A stretch of 48,984 bases of DNA from assembly GCA_944392135.1 (NCBI GenBank), contig CALXVQ010000005.1, positions 65,245 through 114,228 of the forward strand. The letters run 5' to 3'. Origin of the DNA: an uncultured Rickettsiales bacterium. GTDB lineage: Bacteria; Pseudomonadota; Alphaproteobacteria; Rickettsiales; UBA1997. The translations under genes and the position numbers were made by a program. Position 1 is the stretch's first letter. The number at the start of each line of letters is the position of its first letter. Below, piece after piece: positions 37,450-45,920 of this stretch. A model generated the notes under the pieces. That model did no database searches. It was given only the letters and a program-made list of their open reading frames with translations, and was not told the origin of the DNA.

Positions 37450-38960
37450 TATAGATTGCTTCACTTTGTTTGCTTTGTTCGCAATAACAACTTTATAATT
37501 GTAATGACAAGTTTGTGTATACTGTCATTGCGAGCGAAGCGAAGCAATCCATAAACCACAAAAAGTCAATGCAAAAACAGAAAACAAAAAGAATTCACCA
37601 CCCCTTTTCCCCTTCGTCATTGCGAACGAAGTGAAGCAATCCATAAACCACAGAACCACTACCAAAAACAGAAGAGAAAAAAATTCATCAATAGAATAAT
37701 TGTGCCCCATACCGAGATTGCCACGAACCTTCGGTTCTCGCAATGACAAGTCCAAAATAAATGAGATTGCCACGAGTTGCAAGCAACTCTCGCAATGACG
37801 AGTTTGTGTATACTGTCATTGCGAGGAGTGAAACGACGAAGCAATCCACAAACCACAAAAAGTCAATGCAAAAACAGAAAATAAAAAGAATTCACCACCC
37901 CTTTTCCCCTTTGTCATTGCGAACGAAGTGAAGCAATCCACAACCACTAATAGTTTATTTATTCACAAAAAAGAAAAAGAATTCACTACTAGCAATAAAT
38001 ATAAAAACAGAAGAGAAAAAAATTCATCAATAGAATAATTATGCCATATACCGAGATTGCCACGAACCTTCGGTTCTCGCAATGACAGTGTAGGTTGAGT
38101 ACCCTAGTGTCCCATACTAAGATTGCCACAGGCCTTTGGCCTTCGCAATGAGAAATTTTGGTTGTGTGTAGTGGTTGCCATCCCGAGATTGCCACGGCTT
38201 TTTCAAAGCCTCGCAATGACAAGTCTAAAATAAATGAGATTGCCACGAGTTGCAAGCAACTCTCGCAATGATGAGTTTGTGTGTACTGTCATTGCGAGGA
38301 GTGAAACGACGAAGCAATCCACAAACCACAAAAAGTCAATGCAAAAACAGAAAACAAAAAGAATTCACCACCCCTTTTCCCCTTTGTCATTGCGAACGAA
38401 GTGAAGCAATCCACAACCACTAATAGTTTATTTATTCACAAAAAAGAAAAAGAATTCACTACTAGCAATAAATATAAAAACAGAAGAGAAAAAAATTCAT
38501 CAATAGAATAATTATGCCATATACCGAGATTGCCATGAACCTTCGGTTCTCACAATGACAGTGTGGGTTGAGTACCCTAGTGTCCCATACTGAGACTGCC
38601 ACAGGCCTTTGGCCTTCGCAATGAGAAATTTTGGTTGTGTATAGTGGTTACCATTCCGAGATTGCCACGAGTTGCAAAAGCAACTCTCGCAATGACGAGT
38701 TTGTGTGTACTGTCATTGCGAGGAGTGAAACGACGAAGCAATCCACAACCACTAATAATTTATTTATTCGCAAAAAAGAAAAAGAATTCACTACTAACAA
38801 TAAATATAAAAACAGAAGAGAAAAAAAATTCATCAATAGAATAATTGTGCCCCATACCGAGATTACCACGAACCTTCGGTTCTCGCAATGACAGTGTGGG
38901 TTGAGTACCCTAGTGTCCCATACTGAGATTGCCACAAACCGTAAACCCTCACTAAAAAGC
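37450..38960. repeat. array 1 of small palindromic repeats, with a 473-bp tandem duplication
   Basis: This gene-free stretch of about 1.5 kb holds about 18 copies of one palindrome family, in both orientations. Examples are at 37524, 37616, 37715, 37763, 37815, 37913, 38054, 38121, 38187, 38237, 38288, 38386, 38527, 38593, 38659, 38712 and 38860. Outer arms are GATTGC and GCAATGAC; inner cores differ (GAACCTTCGGTTC, GGCCTTTGGCC, GGCTTTTTCAAAGCC, GAGTTGCAAGCAACTC and others). Superimposed is a direct duplication of period 473 bp (37754-38226 and 38227 onward to about 38699). Apparent ORFs here merely translate the palindromes. The remainder up to 39102 is AT-rich with nothing recognised. Confidence 0.95.
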
Positions 38961-39102
38961 AGAAAAGAAAAAGAATTAGCTATATACAAATAAACAAAAA
39001 TAAGTACAAAAACAAAAAATAGTTTTCATATTTTAAGTGAGAACTATGAAATATAATAATTATAAAATTATTTAAAATAATATTTATAATTTAATATAAA
39101 AA

Positions 39103-40182
39103 TTATAATAACTCTTTTAAATCTTCTTCTTTTATTTTTTCAATAACTTTTTTAACATTTTGTGATTTATCTTTATTCATAATTAAAATCACATCACCCT
39201 CTTCAATTATAACTAAATTTTCGACATCAGCACAACATATAATTTTTTTATTATTTTTTATATAACAATTTGTAGAATTATGCATTATTGCTTTTCCTTT
39301 AATTACATTTCTATCAATGTTTTTTGTATTATCTATATCATATAAAGATTTATAACTTCCAACATCGCTCCATATTAAGTTAATAGCAACAACAGCTAAA
39401 TTAGAAGCATTTAAATGTTCTATAATTGCATAATCAATAGAAATTTCTTCCGATTTATCAAATAAAGTTTTGTTAAGATAAATCTTATTTTCTTCTTCAA
39501 TAGAATTATCTATTGTTTTATCTATGTTATCTAACAAATCTTTTTGATATTTAACAAATAAATCATGCATAACCGAAATCTTTGTCATGAAAATACCACC
39601 ATTCCATAAATAATTTCCTTTGTTAAGAAATTCTTTTGCTAATTCAAGATTAGGCTTTTCTTTAAAAGCATTAACATAATATGTATTATCTTTTATTTTT
39701 TTACCTAATTCTATATAACCATAACCTGTTTCTGGATATGTTGGTTGAATACCAAAACAAACAATTTTACCCTTTTCGGCTTCTTGTTCCCCTTCAATTA
39801 AATATTCTTTAAATTTTAAGCTATCATCAATATAAGCATCAGATGGCAAAAATATAACAATCTCGTCTTTATTGCCATTTTTATAAAGATATTCAATAAT
39901 AGAACAAATAGCAGGAGCAGTATTTTTTATTGTTGGTTCCAACATAATTATTGAATCATATAATTTATTGGTTTTTATCTCTTCATCAATTAATTTTTCA
40001 TGTTTAATATTACCTAATATAATTGGATTATTAAATACAGTTTTATCTGCAAATCTTTTAACTGTTTTTGTAAACATGGTATCATTATCTAAAAACTCAA
40101 TAAATTGTTTAGGCTTATTAGTACGAGACATTGGCCATAATCTTGTCCCATTACCACCAGATAGAATAATTGGTGTAATCAT
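39103..40182 (-). CDS. manC: mannose-1-phosphate guanylyltransferase, ManC N-terminal type without PMI domain
   Basis: It forms GDP-mannose from mannose-1-phosphate and GTP. The signature ITPIILSGGNGTRLWPMSRTNKPKQFI is complete. It is followed by ILEPTIKNTAPAI, IVIFLPSDAYIDD, the motif NAFKEKPNLELAKEFL and YLWNGGIFM. The 359 residues correspond to the nucleotidyltransferase domain alone. The usual C-terminal mannose-6-phosphate isomerase cupin is missing and is encoded separately at 10213-10557. Together they feed GDP-mannose into polysaccharide synthesis. It has intergenic repeats downstream and lies about 125 bp after the nitrilase-like gene on the same strand. Confidence 0.93.
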   Translation of the reverse strand: MITPIILSGGNGTRLWPMSRTNKPKQFIEFLDNDTMFTKTVKRFADKTVFNNPIILGNIKHEKLIDEEIKTNKLYDSIIMLEPTIKNTAPAICSIIEYLYKNGNKDEIVIFLPSDAYIDDSLKFKEYLIEGEQEAEKGKIVCFGIQPTYPETGYGYIELGKKIKDNTYYVNAFKEKPNLELAKEFLNKGNYLWNGGIFMTKISVMHDLFVKYQKDLLDNIDKTIDNSIEEENKIYLNKTLFDKSEEISIDYAIIEHLNASNLAVVAINLIWSDVGSYKSLYDIDNTKNIDRNVIKGKAIMHNSTNCYIKNNKKIICCADVENLVIIEEGDVILIMNKDKSQNVKKVIEKIKEEDLKELL

Positions 40183-40308
40183 TAGAAATTATATTATTCA
40201 AACTACAAGTAGTATAAATAAGATATATTAAAAATCAAGATAAAAGTAATATTATTTAATATTTATTTTTAAAAATGTAAAATAGCATTATATAAATTAT
40301 TGAAAATA

Positions 40309-41361
40309 TTATAAAATAATAATTGTATCTTTATATAATTCACTTAATAATATTTTTTTAATTTCTTTTGTAATTGTAATATTTTTAATATAATCATCAA
40401 TATTTATATAATGAATATTTTTATTTTTTACCGTTTCATCGAAAGTTATTTGAATAATATTTTTTTCTTTTAATTCTAAATCTTTATTTGTTTCAACAAC
40501 AATTTTTTTATTTTGATAATTTTTTGCAATGATATCTATAAAATTATTATTATTATTATTTTCTTTTGTATTAATATTTTGTATTTTTAATTCACCATCA
40601 ATTATTTTTGTTTCAAATTTAATTAAAGTTTCATCAATTTTTAAATTAAAATATTCAATATCTCCAATCTTATTTATAATAAAAATTTCACCTAAAAATC
40701 TATACATCTTTTTATTATCATATACTAAACTATTCATATATATAATATTTTTTCCAGTCCATTTTGCAATTTTTGACAGTTGCTTTTTCTTTTGATTTAT
40801 ATTTTCATTAATTTCTGTATCTAAACAAACAACGAAATCCGTGTCTCTTTCTTTTAAAAATAAAATATTTTTATTCTCATCAATTTCATCACCAATTAAT
40901 ACATCAAAATTATCATTTTCATATGATATTTCACACAATATAACATCTTTATCAAAATATTTATATTCATCAAATAAATTATTTTTTGCTATATTAGATT
41001 TATTGTGTACACCATTAATATAGCCATCATTTACTAAAATTGCAGAATTAAACAATTCTTGTTTTTGAATTGTACCATCTTGCTTAACCACTTCATCAAC
41101 AGAATAAGGACAACCCAATAATATTCTAGTTTTTTTACCTTTTGTATAATCTATAATTTTTTCAACAAAATCATTACTTTTTTTAAGAAAATTTTTATCA
41201 TTCAATTCTTCATATATTGGGAAACCAGTAATAGACATTTCTGGTAAAATTAATAAATCACAATTATCTTTTAATGCTTCATCATAAATTTTAATAATTT
41301 TATCAGCATTATACTCTATATCAGCAATTCTAAAAAATGTTCTACTTAAAAATATTTTCAT
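40309..41361 (-). CDS. degenerate nitrilase/glutaminase-like protein, remnant of NAD synthetase
   Basis: The N-terminal 270 residues follow the glutaminase (nitrilase) domain of glutamine-dependent NAD+ synthetase: NADKIIKIYDEAL, LLILPEMSITGFP with the catalytic Glu41, LLGCPYSV, and HNKSNIAKNNLFDEYKYF with Lys121 and the FDExKYF motif. The catalytic Cys of ICED is Gly157 (VLIGDEID), so ammonia release from glutamine should be lost. The C-terminal 90 residues do not contain the synthetase P-loop SGGxDS. The frame is intact but AT-rich and Asn-rich (NNNNNN), as in a decaying gene. It lies about 210 bp upstream of the ncRNA promoter and is divergent from it. Confidence 0.75.
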   Translation of the reverse strand: MKIFLSRTFFRIADIEYNADKIIKIYDEALKDNCDLLILPEMSITGFPIYEELNDKNFLKKSNDFVEKIIDYTKGKKTRILLGCPYSVDEVVKQDGTIQKQELFNSAILVNDGYINGVHNKSNIAKNNLFDEYKYFDKDVILCEISYENDNFDVLIGDEIDENKNILFLKERDTDFVVCLDTEINENINQKKKQLSKIAKWTGKNIIYMNSLVYDNKKMYRFLGEIFIINKIGDIEYFNLKIDETLIKFETKIIDGELKIQNINTKENNNNNNFIDIIAKNYQNKKIVVETNKDLELKEKNIIQITFDETVKNKNIHYINIDDYIKNITITKEIKKILLSELYKDTIIIL

Positions 41362-41572
41362 AATTTATCTTTCTTAAACAAATAAAGTATAAATTATTAT
41401 ATTTTAATTATAAAGATATTTTTTCTTAATTTCTTGCATTTTATTTTTTAAATTATAGATTTTTGCAGGTTATTATAATTTTTATAATAATTTTATTATT
41501 ATTGTTAAAAGATACATTGCAAATCATTTATTTTCAATGAAGTGGTGTCTATCATTTTTTTTAAATTTTTTC

Positions 41573-41601
41573 TTGACATATAAAATTTTTTGTATTATAA
41601 T
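41573..41601 (+). promoter_or_regulatory. perfect consensus sigma70 promoter of the long ncRNA
   Basis: The -35 box TTGACA (41573-41578) and the -10 box TATAAT (41596-41601) both match consensus exactly, with the optimal spacing of 17 bp. The start of transcription should be close to 41608. It is the best promoter I found in the window, and it faces a region with no ORF. Confidence 0.9.
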
Positions 41602-41607
41602 CAATAT

Positions 41608-42833
41608 GTATTCAATTGATTTTATAGTGATATAAAAAAGATGGAATATGGGTTGTAAGAATAGCCCAGGTATAGAGTTGAGAAACTTTATATAATATGT
41701 AGAGTATTAGTGATAATACTAGTTTATATGAACTAAAAATCTTACCAGTCTAATAAGTGCTGTATGTAATTGTGAATGACAAGACAAATAATATTAAGCA
41801 TTGCAGAAATGTAAGGCCAATGGTATTATTTAAGCAGTTGTTATTTCTAAAAAGATAAAAGAATAAAACAATTGCAAAAAAGCTTATTAGGGTATGACAA
41901 GTGTCCTGATCAAAGTTGAAAAGACTTACTTTGATTAAATTTAAAACTGAATAACGAAATAAAATAGGTTTTAAAAAATAAGCTTGTTAGGATTTGATTG
42001 GTGTCCTGAATAGTTAAAGTGAAAATAAGGTTAGCTACAAAGATAATCAATTAGAGTTTGGTTAATGCTCTGCCTTCCATGTAAAAGTGGTAAAGTAAAA
42101 TAAGGTAAATAAAGTTGACTGGGGTGTGAGTGGTGTCCCATCGCAATGTAAAAAATTGTGGTAAAGCTAAGAAAAGGTGAAACTCCTGAGTAAAGCAAAT
42201 GAAATGAAAAAAATGAAAAATCACTTAGGGTTTGAATGGTGCCCTGATGTCTAATAAAAGCAATAAAGCATATTAGAACGAATAAAAAAGCTAAAAAATA
42301 AAAGATTGAAAAGCGAATAGTAGCCATTTAGGATTAGGTAGTGTCCTCATTATAAAAGAAAATAAAAGCTTTTATAAGAAATTGATAAATAAAATAAGGA
42401 ATGAATAAAATAAAAATAAATCGTTCTAAACCAGCTACCTAGGGCAGTAAGAGTCCTACCAACTATTTAGCGAATAGTGGTTAAAAGAGAAAAAATAATA
42501 AAGCTGAAGAACAGTTCTTACCAGAGTTGATTATTCTCTGTATTGAGTATTTAAAGGGAGTACTTGATAAAAAGATAATTAAGATGTAGCTAGTGTCTTC
42601 TTAATGCTAAAAAATAAAAAGTATTAAGTAAAGTGGTGAAACACGAAAAATTGCTAATTAGCCAAGGCTTAGATGGAGTCTTCGTTGTAGAGATAAAATA
42701 CTACAAGAAAAAGTGATTTTAATAAACCATCTCAGAATGATAGATTCTGTTTAATATATGTAAGAGTATATTAATAAAACTTCTATTAAAGGTGTTTGTT
42801 TTAGTAGCAATATTAAAATAAACACCTTTTTTT
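41608..42833 (+). ncRNA. long structured non-coding RNA made of repeated hairpin modules
   Basis: Between the consensus promoter and a strong terminator lie about 1.2 kb with no plausible ORF on the plus strand. At least eleven type-A hairpins occur at 41649, 41746, 41889, 41989, 42053, 42121, 42227, 42330, 42441, 42522, 42581 and 42664, with a shorter one at 42733. Most have a 4-bp stem and an 11-nt loop. Stems differ but pair: AGGG/CCCT, AGGA/TCCT, AGAG/CTCT, AAGA/TCTT, GGGG/TCCC (G-U). Loops resemble KKTGANTGGTG. Most are followed within 0-4 nt by a second hairpin B of 6-11 bp with unrelated sequence. Closing helices enclose some modules: 41880-41888 with 41977-41985, 42047-42052 with 42113-42118, and 42320-42324 with 42434-42438. 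The 5' part contains further stems (41786-41831, 41834-41875). I know no RNA family of this form; the function is unknown. Confidence 0.85.
42788..42833 (+). terminator. intrinsic terminator of the long ncRNA
   Basis: An AAAGGTGTTTGTTTTA arm pairs with TAAAATAAACACCTTT (one bulge or mismatch) over a loop of about 10 nt, followed by seven T. It is the strongest terminator in the window. Confidence 0.93.
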
Positions 42834-42949
42834 ATTATCCAATTTGTCTAATAATCAATTAGTTTTAATATTATTTATTTTATCAATACTGATATAAATA
42901 TCTTATCTTCTATGATTTATGATATTATTTTATACAAAAGTCATTGCAA

Positions 42950-44095
42950 GGGTTTAAAAATCTCGTGGCAATGACGGTGTGGGGGTACTGTCATTGCGAA
43001 GGCCAAAGGCCTGTGGCAATCCATAAACCACAAAACCACCACTAAAAACAGAAAACAAAAAGAATTCACCACCCCTTTTCCCCTTCGTCATTGCGAGCGA
43101 AGCGAAGCAATCCACAACCCCACTAATAGTTTATTTATTCACAAAAAAGAAAAAGAATTCACTACTAACAATAAATATAAAAACAGAAAAGAAAAAAATT
43201 CATCAATAGAATAATTATGCCCTATACCGAGATTGCCACGAACCTTCGGTTCTCGCAATGACAGTGTGGGTTGAGTACCCTGGTGTCCCATACTGAGATT
43301 GCCACAGGCCTTTGGCCTTCGCAATGACGAGTTTTGGTTGTGTATAGTGGTTGCTATCCCGAGATTGCCACGGCTTTTTCAAAGCCTCGCAATGACGAGC
43401 CTAGAATAACTGAGATTGCCACAAGTTGCAAACAACTCTCGCAATGATGAGTTTGTGTATACTGTCATTGTAAGCGAAGCGAAGCAATCCACAAACCACA
43501 AAAAGCAATCCCTTTTTTCGTCATTACGAGCAAAAAAACAATTCATAAATCTTCACTCATCTCCTTCGTCATTGCGAAGGCCAAAGGCCTGTGGCAATCC
43601 ATAAACCACAAAACTACCACTAAAAACAGAAAATAAAAAGAATTCACCACCACTTTTCCCATTTGTCATTGCGAGCGAAGCGAAGTAATCCATAAACCAC
43701 TAATAGTTTATTTATTCACAAAAAAGAAAAAGAATTCACTACTAACAATAAATATAAAAACAGAAAAGAAAAAAATTCATCAATAGAATAATTATCCATA
43801 TACCGAGATTGCCACGAACCTTCGGTTCTCGCAATGACGAGTTTTGTTTGACTGTCATAATGTTCCATACCGAGATTGCCACGAGTTCTACGAACTCTCG
43901 CAATGACGAGTTTGTCTGTACTGTCATTACAAGTGAAACGAAGCAATCTACACATTACAAAAAACAATCCCTTTTTTCGTCATTACGAGCAAAAAAACAA
44001 TTCATAAATCATCACTCATCTCCTTCGTCATTGCGAAGGCCAAAGGCCTGTGGCAATCCATAAACCACAAAATTCTCACTAAAAAAGAAAATAAA
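42950..44095. repeat. array 2 of small palindromic repeats with 108-bp direct repeat
   Basis: This gene-free stretch of about 1.15 kb has the same palindrome family and spacer sequences as array 1 (for example GAATTCACCACCCC and AATTCATCAATAGAATAATT). The inner cores are GGCCAAAGGCC, GAACCTTCGGTTC, GGCTTTTTCAAAGCC, GAGTTCTACGAACTC and GAGCGAAGCGAAGC. A direct repeat of 108 bp occurs at 43506-43613 and 43965-44072 with a single visible difference. The rest up to 44293 is AT-rich with no gene seen. Array 2 begins about 120 bp after the ncRNA terminator. Confidence 0.93.
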
Positions 44096-44293
44096 AAGAA
44101 TTCACAATCAATAAAAATATGATAACAGCAAATAAAAAATTATTGTCACTAATAAATACAATAACAAAAAAACAAAATCATTAATTACTAATAAATAATA
44201 CAAAAACAAGAATCTATTTATATATAAAATAAATACTATATATTTTGTATAAATAATAATTATAATATTTTTATTAATTACTATTTTATATTA

Positions 44294-45019
44294 CTATTTT
44301 ATATTTAAAGCTTCTTTTTGTTTTTCTATTAATTGTTTAATACCTTCTGTTGCTAAATCATTCATTTCAGATAATCTATTAAAACTAAAAGGTTTGCCTT
44401 CGGCTGTGCCCTGTACTTCTATAATTTCTTGTTTATCGTTCATTATAAAATTTACGTCAGCTTCTGAATTGCTATCTTCTTCATAATCTAAGTCTAATAT
44501 AGTATTTCCTTTATAAACACCACAAGAAACAGCAGAAACCCAACTTGTAATAGGATTTTTTTTGATGATATTATTTTTTAATAAATTTTGAATAGCTAAA
44601 TATAAAGCAACATAACCACCAGTAATGGATGCACACCTTGTACCACCGTCAGCTTGTAAAACATCGCAATCAATAATAATTTGTCTTTCGCCTAATAATT
44701 TCATATCAATGGCAGATCTCAATGATCTTCCTATTAATCTTTGAATTTCTAGCCCCCTACCATTAGGTTTATGATTGTTTACATCTCTAATAACTCTATC
44801 TTGTGTGGCTCGTGGCAACATATTATATTCTGCTGTAACCCAGCCACCTTTTCCAGTATTTTTTAAAAATGGTGGAACTTTTTCTTCATATGTTGCAGTA
44901 CATAAAACTTTTGTATCACCACAACTAATTATACAAGAACCTTCGGCATATTTATTGATATTTGTTTCAATTTTAACTTTTCTAAGTTCATTTCTTTTTC
45001 TTCCAGATATTCTAGGCAT
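44294..45019 (-). CDS. rph: ribonuclease PH
   Basis: This phosphorolytic 3'-5' exoribonuclease trims tRNA 3' ends. MPRISGRKRNELRKVKIETN and CSATY-type sequence (KVLCTATYEEKVPPF) are followed by GWVTAEYNMLPRATQDR and GLEIQRLIGRSLRSAID with the phosphate-binding Arg. DCDVLQADGGTRCASITGGYVAL and LDLDYEEDSNSEADVNFIM complete the fold. The 241 residues are normal. The encoded CCA of the tRNA in this window means its 3' trailer would be trimmed to CCA rather than rebuilt. It is divergent from rpsD. Confidence 0.97.
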   Translation of the reverse strand: MPRISGRKRNELRKVKIETNINKYAEGSCIISCGDTKVLCTATYEEKVPPFLKNTGKGGWVTAEYNMLPRATQDRVIRDVNNHKPNGRGLEIQRLIGRSLRSAIDMKLLGERQIIIDCDVLQADGGTRCASITGGYVALYLAIQNLLKNNIIKKNPITSWVSAVSCGVYKGNTILDLDYEEDSNSEADVNFIMNDKQEIIEVQGTAEGKPFSFNRLSEMNDLATEGIKQLIEKQKEALNIK

Positions 45020-45092
45020 AATATTTTTTATTTTTTAAACTAAGAAAAAGATAAAATTTTAAAAATAAAATACAATATATTTATTTTATTTC

Positions 45093-45152
45093 TTGACTTT
45101 ATAAAACTATGAAAGAAAATATAATCAACCTCTATGCGGCTGATTTATAGAG
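45093..45152 (+). promoter_or_regulatory. rpsD promoter region and leader hairpin
   Basis: A perfect -10 TATAAT (45120-45125) is preceded by TTGACT (45093-45098) at 21 bp, wider than ideal, so the exact -35 is uncertain. The leader has a small hairpin, CTCTAT (45130-45135) with ATAGAG (45147-45152) around an 11-nt loop. An S4 autoregulatory site is possible but not shown. Confidence 0.45.
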
Positions 45153-45177
45153 TTTAAAAATAATTTTAGTTAGAAAA

Positions 45178-45789
45178 ATGACAAAAAGAGTAAATGCAAA
45201 AAAGAAAATTAGTAGATCTTTAGGTGTAAATCTCTGGGGAAGAGCAAATGACACTTTTTTAAAGAGAAATTATAAACCTGGTCAACATGGTACAGCACCT
45301 AAAAGAGATACAAACCATAGTATCCACTTAAAGGCTAAACAAAAAGTTAGAAAATACTATGATATCAAAGAAAGTCAATTTAGAACTTTATTTGATAAAG
45401 CAAAAAGACTTAAAGGAAACACAGAAGATGTTTTTGCAGGTTTATTAGAAAGCAGATTAGCTTCTGTTGTTTATAGAGCAAATTTTGCACCTACAGTATT
45501 TTCTGCTAGACAATTAGTTAGTCATAAACACATTTTAGTTAATGGAAAACCTATCAATATAGCTTCTTATATTGTAAAACCAGGTGATGTTATTTCTGTT
45601 GCAGAAAAAGCTAAAAAAATTCCATTAATTAATGAAGCATTAGAAACTATGGAAAGAGATATTCCATCATATTTAGAATTAAATTCTGCTGATAAATCAG
45701 TTAAATTCTTAAATAAACCAGCTTTAGCTGATATTCCATATCCATTTGAAGCTGAATTTAACATGATTGTTGAGTTCTATTCTAAATAA
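45178..45789 (+). CDS. rpsD: 30S ribosomal protein S4
   Basis: S4 is a primary 16S rRNA-binding protein of the 30S subunit. The sequence has the alphaproteobacterial form MTKRVNAKKKISRSLGVNLWGRAND, then YKPGQHGTAPKR, YYDIKESQFRTLFDKAKRLKGNTED, LLESRLASVVYRANFAPTVFSARQLVSHKHILVNG with the S4 RNA-binding domain, and VKPGDVISV. At 203 residues it is full length. It stands alone with its own promoter and terminator, as in Rickettsiales, rather than in the alpha operon. Confidence 0.98.
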   Translation: MTKRVNAKKKISRSLGVNLWGRANDTFLKRNYKPGQHGTAPKRDTNHSIHLKAKQKVRKYYDIKESQFRTLFDKAKRLKGNTEDVFAGLLESRLASVVYRANFAPTVFSARQLVSHKHILVNGKPINIASYIVKPGDVISVAEKAKKIPLINEALETMERDIPSYLELNSADKSVKFLNKPALADIPYPFEAEFNMIVEFYSK

Positions 45790-45810
45790 TTTTGCATTAA
45801 TTTATTATTT

Positions 45811-45842
45811 AATACCCATCAAGTTTTTGGTGGGTATTTTTT
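45811..45842 (+). terminator. intrinsic terminator of rpsD
   Basis: AATACCCA (45811-45818) pairs with TGGGTATT (45831-45838) across a 12-nt loop, followed by TTTT. It is 22 bp downstream of the stop codon. Confidence 0.92.
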
Positions 45843-45920
45843 GTATATTTTGTATTTTTTATTGATTTATTAAAAATAAATAATATTATATAAATTATTA
45901 AAAATAATGACTATAAGAAA

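Noticed and set aside
37525..38989. Several ORFs in arrays 1-3 (for example around 37525-38255, 38631-38989, 43139-44063, 47600-48982)
   Set aside because: They translate palindromic repeats in all frames (CHCEG-, SLRGVKRRSN-like peptides) with no ribosome-binding sites and no domain content.
42031..42327. 98-codon minus-strand ORF inside the ncRNA region
   Set aside because: It is antisense to the hairpin modules, spans several of them, has a composition dictated by the repeats, and has no ribosome-binding site or promoter. The plus-strand structure explains the sequence.
41889..42682. Array of tRNA-like elements (A-hairpin resembling a D arm)
   Set aside because: The 4-bp stem with a GG-containing 11-nt loop followed by a second hairpin recalls D and anticodon arms. 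But there is no T arm, no GTTCAA motif, no 7-bp acceptor and no consistent anticodon-type loop.
41608..42833. CRISPR array
   Set aside because: Modules are irregularly spaced (58-111 nt), stems vary between copies, and there are no identical direct repeats or cas genes.
41608..42833. Type III toxin-antitoxin RNA (ToxI-like repeats)
   Set aside because: ToxI repeats are near-identical, about 35 nt, and sit directly upstream of a toxN gene. Here a terminator is followed by palindromic repeats and no toxin gene.
45130..45152. rpsD leader hairpin as another ncRNA module
   Set aside because: It has an 11-nt loop but the sequence GCGGCTGATTT does not match the module loop consensus, and it is a single copy.
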